From Sinorhizobium saheli (lineage in GTDB: Bacteria > Pseudomonadota > Alphaproteobacteria > Rhizobiales > Rhizobiaceae): a DNA stretch of 64,000 bases. A program made the translations under genes and the position numbers. The DNA is taken from the NCBI RefSeq assembly GCF_001651875.1, contig NZ_LNQB01000102.1, positions 220,196-284,195 on the forward strand. Direction: 5' to 3'. The notes beneath the pieces were generated by a model, which saw only the letters and a program-made list of their open reading frames with translations, did not search any database and was not told where the DNA came from. Below are positions 18,601 to 28,252 of the stretch, one piece after another; positions within the stretch are counted from its first letter, which is position 1; each line of letters opens with the position of its first letter.

Positions 18601-20151
18601 TCAGCAATAGATCCTGAACTTCTCCCGGATCGCCCGGTCGATCTCCGAAGCGATCACCGACGGTGCGGCTTCCGCGAGAATGCGGTTCTTCCTCTCGATC
18701 GCACGCGCGACGAGATCGGGCCGCCCGATCTCGGCCCATTCCTTCGGGCTCGTCCGGTCCGCGACCGCCGGGTAGATATATTCCGTCTGCATCAGGCCCA
18801 GCGTCTGCGGGTGGCCGAGATAGTGGCCTGGCCCGTCCAGGCAGACGGAGCGCATGGTTTCGAGCGAGACCGAGTCCTCGGTGACCTCGATACCGCGGAT
18901 GCAGCGCTGTACCTGACCGAGTAAGTCGTCGCCGAGCACCAGCGACTCCAGGCAGAAGCCGAGCAGCGAGGCATGCATGCCCACCGCCTCGTAGACCATG
19001 TTGAGGCCGGAGAGGCCCGCCATGACGTTGGAGATCGCCTGCTCCCAGCCGGCCTGCATGTCGGGAAGCTTCGCATCCGCGATACCGGCGGCGGCACCGC
19101 CCGGCAGACGGTAGAACTGGTGCATCTGCGCGCAGCCCGCGGTCAGCAGCGCCTGCTCGCCGGAGCCGCCGGACATGGCCCCGGTCCTCAGGTCGGAAAC
19201 GAACGGCCAGGTGCCGAAGACGGCCGGATGGCCGGGGGCCATGGCGTTGACATAGACGACGCCCGCGAGGCATTCCGCGACCGCCTGAACGATCGCTGTC
19301 GCCAGCGGCGCCGGCGCCGTTGCACCCGCCTGCCCCGCCGAAAGCAGCAGGATCGGCATGCCGCCGCGGATACACTTTTCCATGGTGATGCAGCTCTCTT
19401 CCGCAAACTTCATCGGCGGCACGACGAAGCAGTTGGAATTCGAGACGAAGGGCCGCGCCCGCCACTTGTCCTCGCCGCCGGCGATCATGTGGATCAGATC
19501 GAAGCAGCCCTCGACATGCGACGGATCGGAGAAGCTGGTGCCGACATGTTTGGTGGTCCCGGCGCAGCAGGCATAGAGGGTGTTGATGTCCATCAGGAAA
19601 TTGTCGGGGACATCCCGGCAGACCATTGCGCGCTGGAAGAAATGCACGTTGTCGAGATGATCGACGAGTTGCGCCGCATTCAAAAGGTCCTTCGCCGTCG
19701 ACTCGCGATATTCCCGCTTCTCGACGTCGACGACGTGCACCGCGGCGCCCGCCGTGCCGTAATAGACGCGGGTGCCGCTCAAGTTCAGGTCCTGCTTCGG
19801 ATCGCGGGCATAAAGCGTGATGTCGCGCGCGGCGACGGCGAGCATGTCTTCGACCAGTGCGCGGGGGAAGCGGATGCGCCCGTCGTCGCCGAGGATCGCG
19901 CCGGCGCCGGTCATGATCTCGATGCCGGATTTCGGCGCATTGGCGAGCCCGATCTCTTCCAAGGCATCGAGCGCCGCCGCGTGAATGCGCTTCACCTCCG
20001 CCTCCGTCAGCGGCTTGTACTGACCGCCCGAAAGGCCGGGGCGTACCGGCCGGATGTTCTCGGCAAGCGGTGCCGAGCGAAGCGCCACGCGCGCCGCCCG
20101 ACCGCCGGACCGTCTCGAAGCCGCAACTGCGCATTCCTCAGCCATCTTCAT
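18601..20151 (-). CDS. MttB-superfamily methyltransferase lacking pyrrolysine
   Basis: The 516-residue protein matches the trimethylamine methyltransferase (MttB) superfamily, with LSGTRVYYGTAGAAVHVVD, FFQRAMVCRDVP, MDINTLYACCAGTTKHVGTS and a C-terminal YLGHPQTLGLMQTEYIYP. Archaeal MttB needs an in-frame UAG for pyrrolysine; this gene has no in-frame stop, so it is of the non-pyrrolysine type. Characterised members of that type demethylate glycine betaine, proline betaine or carnitine onto a corrinoid protein. No corrinoid protein or RamA-type activator gene is visible in the window. The two dimethylglycine dehydrogenase-like genes lie immediately upstream on the same strand, which suggests a role in N-methyl amine catabolism. 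Confidence 0.85.
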   Translation of the reverse strand: MKMAEECAVAASRRSGGRAARVALRSAPLAENIRPVRPGLSGGQYKPLTEAEVKRIHAAALDALEEIGLANAPKSGIEIMTGAGAILGDDGRIRFPRALVEDMLAVAARDITLYARDPKQDLNLSGTRVYYGTAGAAVHVVDVEKREYRESTAKDLLNAAQLVDHLDNVHFFQRAMVCRDVPDNFLMDINTLYACCAGTTKHVGTSFSDPSHVEGCFDLIHMIAGGEDKWRARPFVSNSNCFVVPPMKFAEESCITMEKCIRGGMPILLLSAGQAGATAPAPLATAIVQAVAECLAGVVYVNAMAPGHPAVFGTWPFVSDLRTGAMSGGSGEQALLTAGCAQMHQFYRLPGGAAAGIADAKLPDMQAGWEQAISNVMAGLSGLNMVYEAVGMHASLLGFCLESLVLGDDLLGQVQRCIRGIEVTEDSVSLETMRSVCLDGPGHYLGHPQTLGLMQTEYIYPAVADRTSPKEWAEIGRPDLVARAIERKNRILAEAAPSVIASEIDRAIREKFRIYC

Positions 20152-20211
20152 CTCCCAATGGCGTTATAGCTCTTGTCTCGCGCTTGCCACCCCTCTCCTC
20201 GGCCAGCGATT

Positions 20212-20325
20212 GCCCTTCACCCTAGCCCTCTCCCCGCACGCGGGACTGGACGGCGCGGCATACCCCATCTCCCCGTCAAAAAGGGGAGAAGGTGCCGGCA
20301 GGTGGATGAGGGGCGAATCATTGCC
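20212..20325. repeat. RIME-type intergenic mosaic element
   Basis: It starts CTTCACCCTAGCCCTCTCCC, carries a second stem CCCCATCTCCCCGT / AAGGGGAGAAGG, and ends in GCCGGCAGGTGGATGAGGGG. It lies between the MttB-family gene and the first dehydrogenase gene of the minus-strand cluster. Confidence 0.75.
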
Positions 20326-20348
20326 GCGAGGGTCCATCCGACACGGAA

Positions 20349-22796
20349 TTAAGCCCGCACCCGCTCCGCCTTCGGGTCATACATCGGCTTCAGCGAAGCC
20401 TCGGCCTTGACCCGCGCTCCGGCGATTTCGATCTCGTAGCCCGAGGCCAGCACGTCCGCCTCGCTCTGCCCTTGGCACGGCACGTAGCCAAGCCCGATCG
20501 CGCCGCCGAGGTGATGCCCGTAATTGCCCGAGGTGATCGTCCCGACGATCTCGCCGTCACGGACAATCGCCTCGTTGTGGAAGAGCAGCGGCTGCGGATC
20601 GGTAAGCCTGAACTGCACCAGCCGGCGCGTGAGCCCCGTGTCACGTCTGGCGAGCACCGCCTCGCGGCCGATGAAATCGCCCTTGTCCGGCTTGACCGCA
20701 AAGCCGAGCCCCGCTTCGAGCACATGGTCCTCGTCGGTGATGTCGTGGCCGAAATGACGGAACGCCTTTTCGATGCGGCAGCTGTCGAGCGTGTGAAGAC
20801 CGCAGAGTTTGAGCCCCAGGCCGGCTCCCGCTGCCTCGAGCGTCTCGAAGACATGCGCCGCCTGGTCGGTCGAAACATAGAGCTCCCAGCCGAGTTCGCC
20901 GACATAGGTGACCCGATGCGCGCGGGCGAGCCCCATGCCGATCTCGATCTCGCGGGCGGTACTGAAGGGATGCGCCGCGTTGGAGAAATCGTTCGTGCTC
21001 ACCACTTGCATCAGCTCGCGCGCGCCTGGCCCCATGACGCAGAGCACGCTTTCGGCGGCGGTGACATCGGTGATCACCACGAACGCGTCGCCAAGATGCT
21101 TGCGCAGCCAGGCGAAATCGCGCTGCAGCGTCGCGCCCGGCACGACGAGCAGGAAAGCGGTCTCCGAAAGTCGCGTCACGGTCAGGTCGCTCTCGATGCC
21201 GCCGCGGGCGTTGAGCATCTGGGTGTAGACGATGCGGCCGGGCTCGACATCCATCTCGTTGGCGCAAAGCCGCTGCAGAAAGGCGAGCGCATCGCGCCCC
21301 TCGACGCGGATCTTGCCGAACGACGTCATGTCGAAGAGGCCGACGCCATTGCGAACCGCAAGGTGCTCCTCCCGCTGGTTCTCGAACCAGTTCTGCCGCT
21401 TCCAGGAATAGCGGTACTCGCGTTCCTGGCCTTGCCGCGCGAACCAGTTGGCGCGCTCCCATCCCGCCACTTCGCCGAAGACGGCGCCGCGGGCTTTCAG
21501 ATGCTCGTGCAGGGGCGAGCGGCGAACGCCGCGCGCCGTCGCCATCTGGCGATAGGGGAAATGATCCGCATAGAGGAGGCCCAGCGTCTCCGATACGCGT
21601 TCCCTGAGATAGCTGCGGTTCTTCTGGAACGGCTGCGCGCGGCGGATATCGACCTCCCAGAGATCGAAGGGCGGCTCGCCGTCGTTCATCCATTGCGCCA
21701 GCGCCATGCCGGCACCGCCGGAGGAGACGATTCCGATCGAGTTGTAGCCTGCCGCCACCCAAAAGCCTTTGAGCTCCGGCGCCTCGCCGAGATAGTAGCG
21801 GTCGTCGGGCGTAAAACTTTCCGGACCGTTGAAGAAGGTATGGATACCCGCCGTCTCCAGCATCGGCATCCGGTTGACCGCCATTTCGAGGATCGGGGCG
21901 AAATGATCGAAATCCTCCGGCAGCTGGTCGAAGCAGAAGTCCTCGCTGATACCTTCCATGCCCCAGGGCTTGGCCTTCGGCTCGAAGGCGCCGACCAGCA
22001 TCTTGCCGGCATCTTCCTTGTAATAAGTGCACTCGTCGGGCACGCGCAGCACCGGCAGGCGGCTTAAGCCCGGGATTGCCTCGGTGACGATATAAAAGTG
22101 CTCGCAGGCATGGAGCGGCACCGTGACGCCGGACTGGCGGGCAAGCTCCCGGCCCCACATGCCGGCGCAGTTGACGACGTTTTCGGTCTCGATGGTAAAG
22201 CGCTCGCCGTCCTGCTCGCAGGTGACGCCGGTGACGCGCCCGTCCTTCTTCAGGACCGAGGTGACCTTGACGCCCTCGATGATCGTCGCGCCGTTCTGCC
22301 GCGCGCCCTTGGCAAGCGCCATGGCGATATTGGCGGGATCGCATTGGCCGTCGAGCGGCAGATGCACCGCCGCCTTGACATCGGTGACGTTGAGATGCGG
22401 ATAAAGCTCCTTCACCTCGTCCGGCGCAATCTCGCGCACATCGACATTGAAGGCGCGGGCGAGCGAGGCTTGGCGGTAGATTTCTTCCTTGCGCTCATCC
22501 GTCAGCGCAACGGTGATCGAGCCGTTCTGGCGCATACCGGTCGAAATGCCGGTTTCGGCCTCCAGCTTGACATAGAGGTCGGCCGAATATTTCGCCAGCC
22601 GCGTCATGTTCTGCGAAGCGCGAAGCTGGCCGATCAGCCCGGCCGCGTGCCAGGTGGTGCCTGAGGTCAGCTGCTTGCGCTCCAGCAGCACGACATCGGT
22701 CCAGCCGAGCTTCGCCAGGTGATAGGCGACCGAGCAGCCGGACACGCCGCCGCCGATGATGACCGCGCGCGCCTTCTGAGGAATGGGCTTCGTCAT
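20349..22796 (-). CDS. FAD-dependent dimethylglycine/sarcosine dehydrogenase-like protein with GcvT domain
   Basis: The 815-residue two-domain enzyme has an N-terminal DAO fold with the dinucleotide motif VIIGGGVSGCSVAYHLAKLG. His50 in TSGTTWHAAG is the position of covalent FAD attachment in dimethylglycine dehydrogenase. The C-terminal half (about 430-800) is an aminomethyltransferase (GcvT) folate domain, with VRNGVGLFDMTSFGKI and YVGELGWELYVS. Such enzymes demethylate dimethylglycine, sarcosine or related N-methyl amines, passing the one-carbon unit to tetrahydrofolate. Its start overlaps the stop of a paralog by 4 bases, so the two are co-expressed. Confidence 0.88.
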   Translation of the reverse strand: MTKPIPQKARAVIIGGGVSGCSVAYHLAKLGWTDVVLLERKQLTSGTTWHAAGLIGQLRASQNMTRLAKYSADLYVKLEAETGISTGMRQNGSITVALTDERKEEIYRQASLARAFNVDVREIAPDEVKELYPHLNVTDVKAAVHLPLDGQCDPANIAMALAKGARQNGATIIEGVKVTSVLKKDGRVTGVTCEQDGERFTIETENVVNCAGMWGRELARQSGVTVPLHACEHFYIVTEAIPGLSRLPVLRVPDECTYYKEDAGKMLVGAFEPKAKPWGMEGISEDFCFDQLPEDFDHFAPILEMAVNRMPMLETAGIHTFFNGPESFTPDDRYYLGEAPELKGFWVAAGYNSIGIVSSGGAGMALAQWMNDGEPPFDLWEVDIRRAQPFQKNRSYLRERVSETLGLLYADHFPYRQMATARGVRRSPLHEHLKARGAVFGEVAGWERANWFARQGQEREYRYSWKRQNWFENQREEHLAVRNGVGLFDMTSFGKIRVEGRDALAFLQRLCANEMDVEPGRIVYTQMLNARGGIESDLTVTRLSETAFLLVVPGATLQRDFAWLRKHLGDAFVVITDVTAAESVLCVMGPGARELMQVVSTNDFSNAAHPFSTAREIEIGMGLARAHRVTYVGELGWELYVSTDQAAHVFETLEAAGAGLGLKLCGLHTLDSCRIEKAFRHFGHDITDEDHVLEAGLGFAVKPDKGDFIGREAVLARRDTGLTRRLVQFRLTDPQPLLFHNEAIVRDGEIVGTITSGNYGHHLGGAIGLGYVPCQGQSEADVLASGYEIEIAGARVKAEASLKPMYDPKAERVRA

Positions 22797-25240
22797 GCCT
22801 TCAATCTTTCGTTCGAGGGATCCCAGAGCGGCTGGTCGGGCTCAACGATCGCCTTGAAGCGGTCGCCGAAAATCTCGACCTCGATCTCCTGGCCGGGTAC
22901 GGCGAGATCGGCGCGCAGCATGCCGAGCGCGATCGACTTGCCGACGCGATAACCCCAGTTGCCGGACGTCGTCTCGCCGACCACCTCGCCGCCCGACCAG
23001 AGCGTCGACATATAGGGCGCGTCGCATTCTCCCGCCTCGACCGTCAGCGTCACGAAGCGCTTGGCGACTCCCTGCTGCTTCTCGCGCTCCAGTGCCGCCT
23101 TGCCCTTGAAGCTCGGCTTCGACCAGTCGACGAAACGGTCGAGCCCGCCCTGAAGGATCGTGTAGTCGGTCGAAAGATCGCCCTTCCAGGCGCGATAGCC
23201 CTTTTCGATCCGCACGCTGTCGAGCGCCTCCATGCCGAAGGGCTTGAGGCCGTGTTTCCGGCCGGCCTCGCAGACCGCGTCGAAGATCGCGCCGGTATCA
23301 TCGACCTTCGTGTGGATTTCCCAGCCGAGCTCGCCGGCAAAGGAGACGCGCACCAACTGGCAATAGCGTCCTGCGATCTCAGCGGTCTGATGTGTCAGCC
23401 AAGGCTTGGCAAGATCGGCATCCGTCACCTCCGCGAGGATCGCGCGCGACTTCGGTCCCGTCAGGATCTGGCAGGCGAAATTCGCCGTCACGTCGTCGAG
23501 CGTGAAGGCGGCATTCGCCGGGCGGTGCTTCTGCAGCCACTCGAGATCATGCCACTGCGCCGTCGCCGCAGTGATCAGGAAGAAGAAATCCTCCTCGATC
23601 GCCATAACCGACATTTCCGTGACGATGCGGCCCTTGTCGTCGGCGAAATAGGCGAGCCCGATGCGTCCCGCTTTCGGCACCCGGCCGGTGATGAGGCCGG
23701 AGAGCCATTCGCGCGCCCCCTCGCCCTTCACCCGGAAGCGCGAGAAGCCCGGCAGGTCGAGAATGCCGGCGGCATCGCGCACCGCCAGGCACTCCTCCTC
23801 GATGCGCTTCGCCCAGGGGCCCTCCCGCCCCCAGGTCTGCGTCGCCTCTTCGGAGGTGTCGTCGGCGGGCTTCGCATACCACATGGCACGCTCCCAGCCG
23901 TTATAGGGCTTGAACTGCGCGCCGAGCGCGGCGATCCGATCATGGATCGGCGACAGCTTCCTGTTGCGCCCCGCCGGCCAGTAATGCTTCGGGAAATGCA
24001 TCGCATATTCGTGGCCGTAGATTTCCTTGCCCTTGGCGACGCAGTAGTCCCGGTCGGTATAGTCGGTATAACGGCGCGGATCGCAGGACCACATGTCCCA
24101 TTCCGTCTGGCCTTGGGTCACCCATTCGGCGAGCACCTTGCCGGCGCCGCCCGCCTGGCAGATCCCGAAGGTGAAGACGCAGGCCTCGAAGGCGTTCGGC
24201 ACGCCGGGCATCGGCCCGATCAAGGGGTTACCGTCCGGTGCATAGGGGATCGGCCCGTTGATGACGCGCGACAGACCGGCAGTGCCGAGGATCGGCACCC
24301 GCTCGACGGCGTCGTTCAGGTACCATTCCAGCCTTTCGAGGTCGTCCGGGAAGAGCTGGAAGGAGAAATCCTCCGGCATCGGATCGTCGGGCGTTACCCA
24401 ATGGGCGCGGCAGTTGCGCTCATAGGGCCCGAGATTCATGCCGTATTTCTCCTGCCGCAGATAATAGGAGGAGTCGACGTCGCGTAAGAGCGGCAGCTTG
24501 TGCCCGGCATCCTTCGACCAGGCTGCAAGCTCCGGGATCTCCTCGAAGAGGATGTATTGATGGCTCATCACCATCATCGGCACGTCGCGGCCGAACATCT
24601 TGCCGACCTCGCGCGCATAGTAGCCTGCGGCATTCACCACATATTCGCAGCGTATCTCGCCTTGCGGCGTGGAGATCACCCACTCATCGTTTTCGCGGCG
24701 CGCTCCGTTGGCCGGACAGAAGCGGATGATCTTCGCGCCCATGTCGCGCGCACCCTTTGCCAGAGCCTGCGTGAGCTGGGCCGGGTCGATATCACCGTCA
24801 TGGGGGTCGTAAAGCGCGCCGGTCAGATCATGCGTTTCGAGGAAAGGATAGCGGCTGCGCATCTCGTCGGGCGTCAGGATATCGAGCTCCATGCCCTGAT
24901 ACCGCCCCATGCCGACGACGCGCTTGAACTCCTGCAGCCGCTCCCTGGAATGCCCGAGACGGATCGAGCCCGTGACGTGGTAGTTCATCGGATAGTCGAC
25001 CAGCGCGCCGAGCTCCCGGTAGAGCGAGGCCGAATAGCGCTGCATGTTCATGATTGACCATGACGCGGAAAACGTCGGCACATTGCCGGCCGCATGCCAT
25101 GTCGAGCCGGCCGTGAGCTCGTTCTTCTCCAGAAGCACGCAATCGGTCCAGCCGGCCTTGGCGAGATGGTAGAGCGAGGAGGCGCCGACCGCGCCCCCGC
25201 CGATGATCACGACACGTGCATGTGACGGCAAATTCGACAT
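22793..25240 (-). CDS. FAD-dependent dimethylglycine/sarcosine dehydrogenase-like protein with GcvT domain (paralog)
   Basis: The product has 815 residues from the ATG at 25240, chosen because GAGGGA lies at the right distance; a longer frame begins upstream without such a site. It has the same architecture as its neighbour: VIIGGGAVGASSLYHLAKAG, the covalent-FAD His49 in TAGSTWHAAGN, and a C-terminal GcvT domain with FAGELGWEIHTK and a Trp-rich substrate region. The two copies are clearly diverged, so successive demethylation steps (for example dimethylglycine then sarcosine) are plausible but unproven. It is the first gene of the minus-strand operon, divergent from a LysR gene. Confidence 0.88.
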   Translation of the reverse strand: MSNLPSHARVVIIGGGAVGASSLYHLAKAGWTDCVLLEKNELTAGSTWHAAGNVPTFSASWSIMNMQRYSASLYRELGALVDYPMNYHVTGSIRLGHSRERLQEFKRVVGMGRYQGMELDILTPDEMRSRYPFLETHDLTGALYDPHDGDIDPAQLTQALAKGARDMGAKIIRFCPANGARRENDEWVISTPQGEIRCEYVVNAAGYYAREVGKMFGRDVPMMVMSHQYILFEEIPELAAWSKDAGHKLPLLRDVDSSYYLRQEKYGMNLGPYERNCRAHWVTPDDPMPEDFSFQLFPDDLERLEWYLNDAVERVPILGTAGLSRVINGPIPYAPDGNPLIGPMPGVPNAFEACVFTFGICQAGGAGKVLAEWVTQGQTEWDMWSCDPRRYTDYTDRDYCVAKGKEIYGHEYAMHFPKHYWPAGRNRKLSPIHDRIAALGAQFKPYNGWERAMWYAKPADDTSEEATQTWGREGPWAKRIEEECLAVRDAAGILDLPGFSRFRVKGEGAREWLSGLITGRVPKAGRIGLAYFADDKGRIVTEMSVMAIEEDFFFLITAATAQWHDLEWLQKHRPANAAFTLDDVTANFACQILTGPKSRAILAEVTDADLAKPWLTHQTAEIAGRYCQLVRVSFAGELGWEIHTKVDDTGAIFDAVCEAGRKHGLKPFGMEALDSVRIEKGYRAWKGDLSTDYTILQGGLDRFVDWSKPSFKGKAALEREKQQGVAKRFVTLTVEAGECDAPYMSTLWSGGEVVGETTSGNWGYRVGKSIALGMLRADLAVPGQEIEVEIFGDRFKAIVEPDQPLWDPSNERLKA

Positions 25241-25313
25241 CAGTGGTTCCCTCTTTCTCGCGATTTTTGACGAGGAGCGGGGCGCCATCAAGCGTATGGC
25301 GGGAGCTTTATTG

Positions 25314-25328
25314 ATCGAAGAATTCGAT
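25314..25328. promoter_or_regulatory. Candidate LysR operator in the divergent promoter region
   Basis: The inverted repeat ATCGAA-N3-TTCGAT is centred in the 120-base gap between the divergent dehydrogenase operon and the LysR gene. LysR proteins usually bind imperfect palindromes in such positions. This is the only clear dyad in the gap. Confidence 0.4.
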
Positions 25329-25360
25329 TAGATTGGCTCGGCCGAACCGAGGAGCGCGCG

Positions 25361-26212
25361 ATGCAGGTGGACCTGATCGAGACCTTTCTGGACCTTATGG
25401 AGACGCGGAGCTTCAACCGCACCGCCGAGCGACTGAACGTCACGCAGTCGACAGTCTCCCATCGCGTCAAGGCACTCGAGGCGCAGTTCAGCCGCAAGCT
25501 CTTCACCCGCAACAAGGGCGGCACCGTTCCGACGGCCGCGGGTTTGCGCTTTCTCGACTATGCAAAGGCTCTGCAAAATCAATGGCATGAGGCGACGCGC
25601 GCGGTGGCGAGCGCCGGTGCCCTGGAGCGCTCCATGCGGCTCGGCATCCAGCACGACCTGGCCGAGGCCCTTGCCGGCCGCTGGGTCGCCGCCATCCGCC
25701 GGGAACTGCCAACGACGGAGATCTATATGGAAGCGGACTATTCCGGCCAGATGAACCGCGATCTCGCCGCCGGGGAACTCGATCTCGCCATTCTCTACAC
25801 CCCACACTACCTGCCCGACCTTCACTATGAACGGATCGGCGAGTTGCATTACGTACTGGTCAGCACCGAGGCGAGTGAAATGGCCGGCGTGCGACCCGAC
25901 ACCTATATCCGCGCCAGCTATTCGCCGGCCTTCGACCGCGCCCATCGGCTCGCCCTGCCGCATCTCTCGGTCGCTTCGCTTGCCGCCGGACAGAACATGG
26001 CGATCGCCGGTTTCCTGCGCGCGCTCGGCGGCGCGGCCTATGTGACGAGAGCCACCGCAGAGCGGCTTTCCCACGACGGCATCGCGGCTATTGTCGACGA
26101 CGCGCCGGTCATTCCGCAGGCGATCTATGCTGCGACGAGTCTTCGCACCCGCCACGCCCACCAGCACCGCAAGATCATCGGCGCCATGGAGGGGCTCCTC
26201 GTCGCCGCGTAA
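25361..26212 (+). CDS. LysR-family transcriptional regulator
   Basis: The product has 283 residues. The N-terminal winged helix (DLIETFLDLMETRSFNRTAE followed by LNVTQSTVSHRVKALE) and the effector domain from about residue 85 are clear. It is divergently transcribed from the dehydrogenase/MttB cluster, the classical arrangement for a LysR regulator and its target, so I infer that it controls that cluster in response to an N-methylated amine. GAGGAGCGCGCG precedes the ATG. Confidence 0.9.
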   Translation: MQVDLIETFLDLMETRSFNRTAERLNVTQSTVSHRVKALEAQFSRKLFTRNKGGTVPTAAGLRFLDYAKALQNQWHEATRAVASAGALERSMRLGIQHDLAEALAGRWVAAIRRELPTTEIYMEADYSGQMNRDLAAGELDLAILYTPHYLPDLHYERIGELHYVLVSTEASEMAGVRPDTYIRASYSPAFDRAHRLALPHLSVASLAAGQNMAIAGFLRALGGAAYVTRATAERLSHDGIAAIVDDAPVIPQAIYAATSLRTRHAHQHRKIIGAMEGLLVAA

Positions 26213-26222
26213 AGGCAGCAAA

Positions 26223-26342
26223 TGGCCCCTCTCCTCGGGTTTAACCCGAGGACTAACCCTCTCCCCAGAGGGGACTGGGGGGCGCGGCATGCCCCTTCGC
26301 CCCGCTTGCGGGGAGAAGGTGCCGGCAGGCGGATGAGGGGCG
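26223..26342. repeat. RIME-type intergenic mosaic element
   Basis: The element runs from CCCCTCTCCTCGGGTTTAAC through CTCTCCCCAGAGGGGA to the stem CTTCGCCCCGC / GCGGGGAGAAGG, ending in GCCGGCAGGCGGATGAGGGG. It lies between the convergent LysR and hydrolase genes. Confidence 0.75.
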
Positions 26343-26362
26343 CTCAAGGAAACGGGACGCCC

Positions 26363-28042
26363 TCACCGCGCCTTGAATTTTTCCTTCAGCCGCACGACAT
26401 CCCGGGCCGTCACCCCGGGCGGATCGACGACCGCCATCCATGCGTCGATATAGTGCTCCGGTGCGTAGACATGGCCGTAGCCGATCGGCGAGGTCGTCGC
26501 CAGCGCCATGTCCGCAAGCAGTTGCAGGCCCGTGACGACCGGGAACCAGCGGAAAGCCGGTGAGACGTCCGGCCCGCGCGGCGCCTTCATCCAGTCCGGC
26601 TCACGGTAGAAGGCACGCGGATCAAAGAAGGTCACCGGGTCGCTCGCATATTGCAGATAAACGATCCGCATCGCCCCCCAGCGGGCACCCGGGATATCGA
26701 GTGCATTCATCTGGTTGGTGAAGCGGATGACGGAACTGTCGCGATAGCGCGGCAGCCATGCGGGCGAACCGGGCACCCGGTCGGCCGTAATCGAACGCCA
26801 AAGTCCGCTCTGGAACGGCGGCCCGCTCCAGAGCGCCCCCTGGAAGGGATCGCTGATGACATCGAAGGGATCGACCGAACCTTGCGAATTCATCGCGCCG
26901 AGGCTCAGTCCATGCAGATAGAGCTTCGGACGCCGGTCCCTCGGCAGCGTCGTCCAGTATCGATAAACCTCGTCGAAGAGCGCGTTCGCCGCGTCGGCAC
27001 CGTAGCCCGGTTCGACGAGCAGCGACAACCAGCTCGTGAGATAGGAATACTGCACCGCGACGCTCGCCACGTCGCCCTTGAGCAGATATTCGAGCGTGTC
27101 GAGCGCCGCCGGATCGATCCACCCGGTTCCGGTCGGCACGACGACGATGAGCGCGTTCCGCTCGAAGCCGCCGGCGCGTTTCAATTCCTCGAGCGCGAGC
27201 TTAGCCCTTTCCCGTGCGGTCTCGGCCGAGTTCAGGCCGACATAGACCCGCACGGGGTCGGGTGCCGTGCCGCCGAAAAAGGCGCCGATCTCGGCGCCCG
27301 TCGGCCCCGAGGCGATAAACTGCCGTCCCTGCCGCCCGAGCTCGTCCCAGCGCACGAGCGAGGCCTCGCTGCCGGTTTTAGCGGGATCGGCGGGCGGCGC
27401 GATTTCAGGGTCGACAAGCGCATCGAGTTGCTGGAAGGAACTGTCTGCCGCACGAAGCGCCAACTTGAAGATGACGCCGTTCGCAACGGACCAGAAAAGC
27501 GCAAGGGCCATCAGCCCTCCAAGCGCGTTGGCGATCGGTCGGGTCAGGACATATTGCAGCCATCGAGAAAAAACGCGGAACGTCAACCGGAAAAGCCGCG
27601 CCAGGAAGACGATCGCGACGAAGAGCAGGGCTGCGATGAGGCCGAGCATAAACGGCTCGGCGCTCTCGATCGGTTCAAGGCCCATGACGCGGCGCACGGT
27701 ATTCTGCCAGCCCGCAGCCTGCCAGAGGAAGACGGCCGCGGCCGCCATGCAGACGATGGCCGCGGCGATCTTCAGCGTGCGCGCCCGCCGGGACGTCGGC
27801 TCCGGCAACTCGAAAAACGACCAGAGCCAGCGCAGGAACACGCCGATGGCGTAGCCGGCGGCCAGCGAGGCACCGGAGATCACCGCCTGCACCAGATGGG
27901 GACGTGGGATCAGGCTTGGCGTCAAGGAGACCGCGAAAAAGATCACGCCGACAAGCAACCCGCTCGTCGAAAAGGAGCGCAGGACGCTTGGCAGATGGAG
28001 CCGCGTCGGCCTCGACAGGTCCGTCTGTTGAAGGTGTTCCAT
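26363..28042 (-). CDS. Membrane-bound alpha/beta-hydrolase family protein
   Basis: The 559-residue protein has an N-terminal half (residues 25-195) with about five membrane helices, starting FSTSGLLVGVIFFAVSLTP. The cytosolic or periplasmic C-terminal half is a hydrolase domain with nucleophile motif GLSLG (Ser380) preceded by RRPKLYLH. This is the layout of the Abhydrolase_9 N-terminal/catalytic domain family. Its substrates are not established; a lipid or envelope substrate is suggested by the membrane anchor. It is a single gene with no operon partners. Confidence 0.8.
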   Translation of the reverse strand: MEHLQQTDLSRPTRLHLPSVLRSFSTSGLLVGVIFFAVSLTPSLIPRPHLVQAVISGASLAAGYAIGVFLRWLWSFFELPEPTSRRARTLKIAAAIVCMAAAAVFLWQAAGWQNTVRRVMGLEPIESAEPFMLGLIAALLFVAIVFLARLFRLTFRVFSRWLQYVLTRPIANALGGLMALALFWSVANGVIFKLALRAADSSFQQLDALVDPEIAPPADPAKTGSEASLVRWDELGRQGRQFIASGPTGAEIGAFFGGTAPDPVRVYVGLNSAETARERAKLALEELKRAGGFERNALIVVVPTGTGWIDPAALDTLEYLLKGDVASVAVQYSYLTSWLSLLVEPGYGADAANALFDEVYRYWTTLPRDRRPKLYLHGLSLGAMNSQGSVDPFDVISDPFQGALWSGPPFQSGLWRSITADRVPGSPAWLPRYRDSSVIRFTNQMNALDIPGARWGAMRIVYLQYASDPVTFFDPRAFYREPDWMKAPRGPDVSPAFRWFPVVTGLQLLADMALATTSPIGYGHVYAPEHYIDAWMAVVDPPGVTARDVVRLKEKFKAR

Positions 28043-28252
28043 CGCGGGCCTCCACTCTGCGGGCGTTGTCGCCTTGTCGCCCGAGGCGAGCGGCGCGTTG
28101 GCGGCAATGTCGCCTTCCGCTTCCGAACAGTCAATCGGCGCAACCCGAAGGTAAGTGACGGCCGCACACCTTTGCCCCTTAATGGCGACGCATTAGGGTC
28201 TGTTGACAAAGTTTGTGCTAAGACCCCTAACTTGGGTTTAAGTGAGCACTTT

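Noticed and set aside
18601..20151. Pyrrolysine-type MttB
   Set aside because: The frame contains no internal UAG, so pyrrolysine insertion is not needed.
26651..28252. Upstream extension of the small ORF at 28253 to a 687-residue protein
   Set aside because: The extension is the antisense of the membrane hydrolase gene and has no protein-family pattern.
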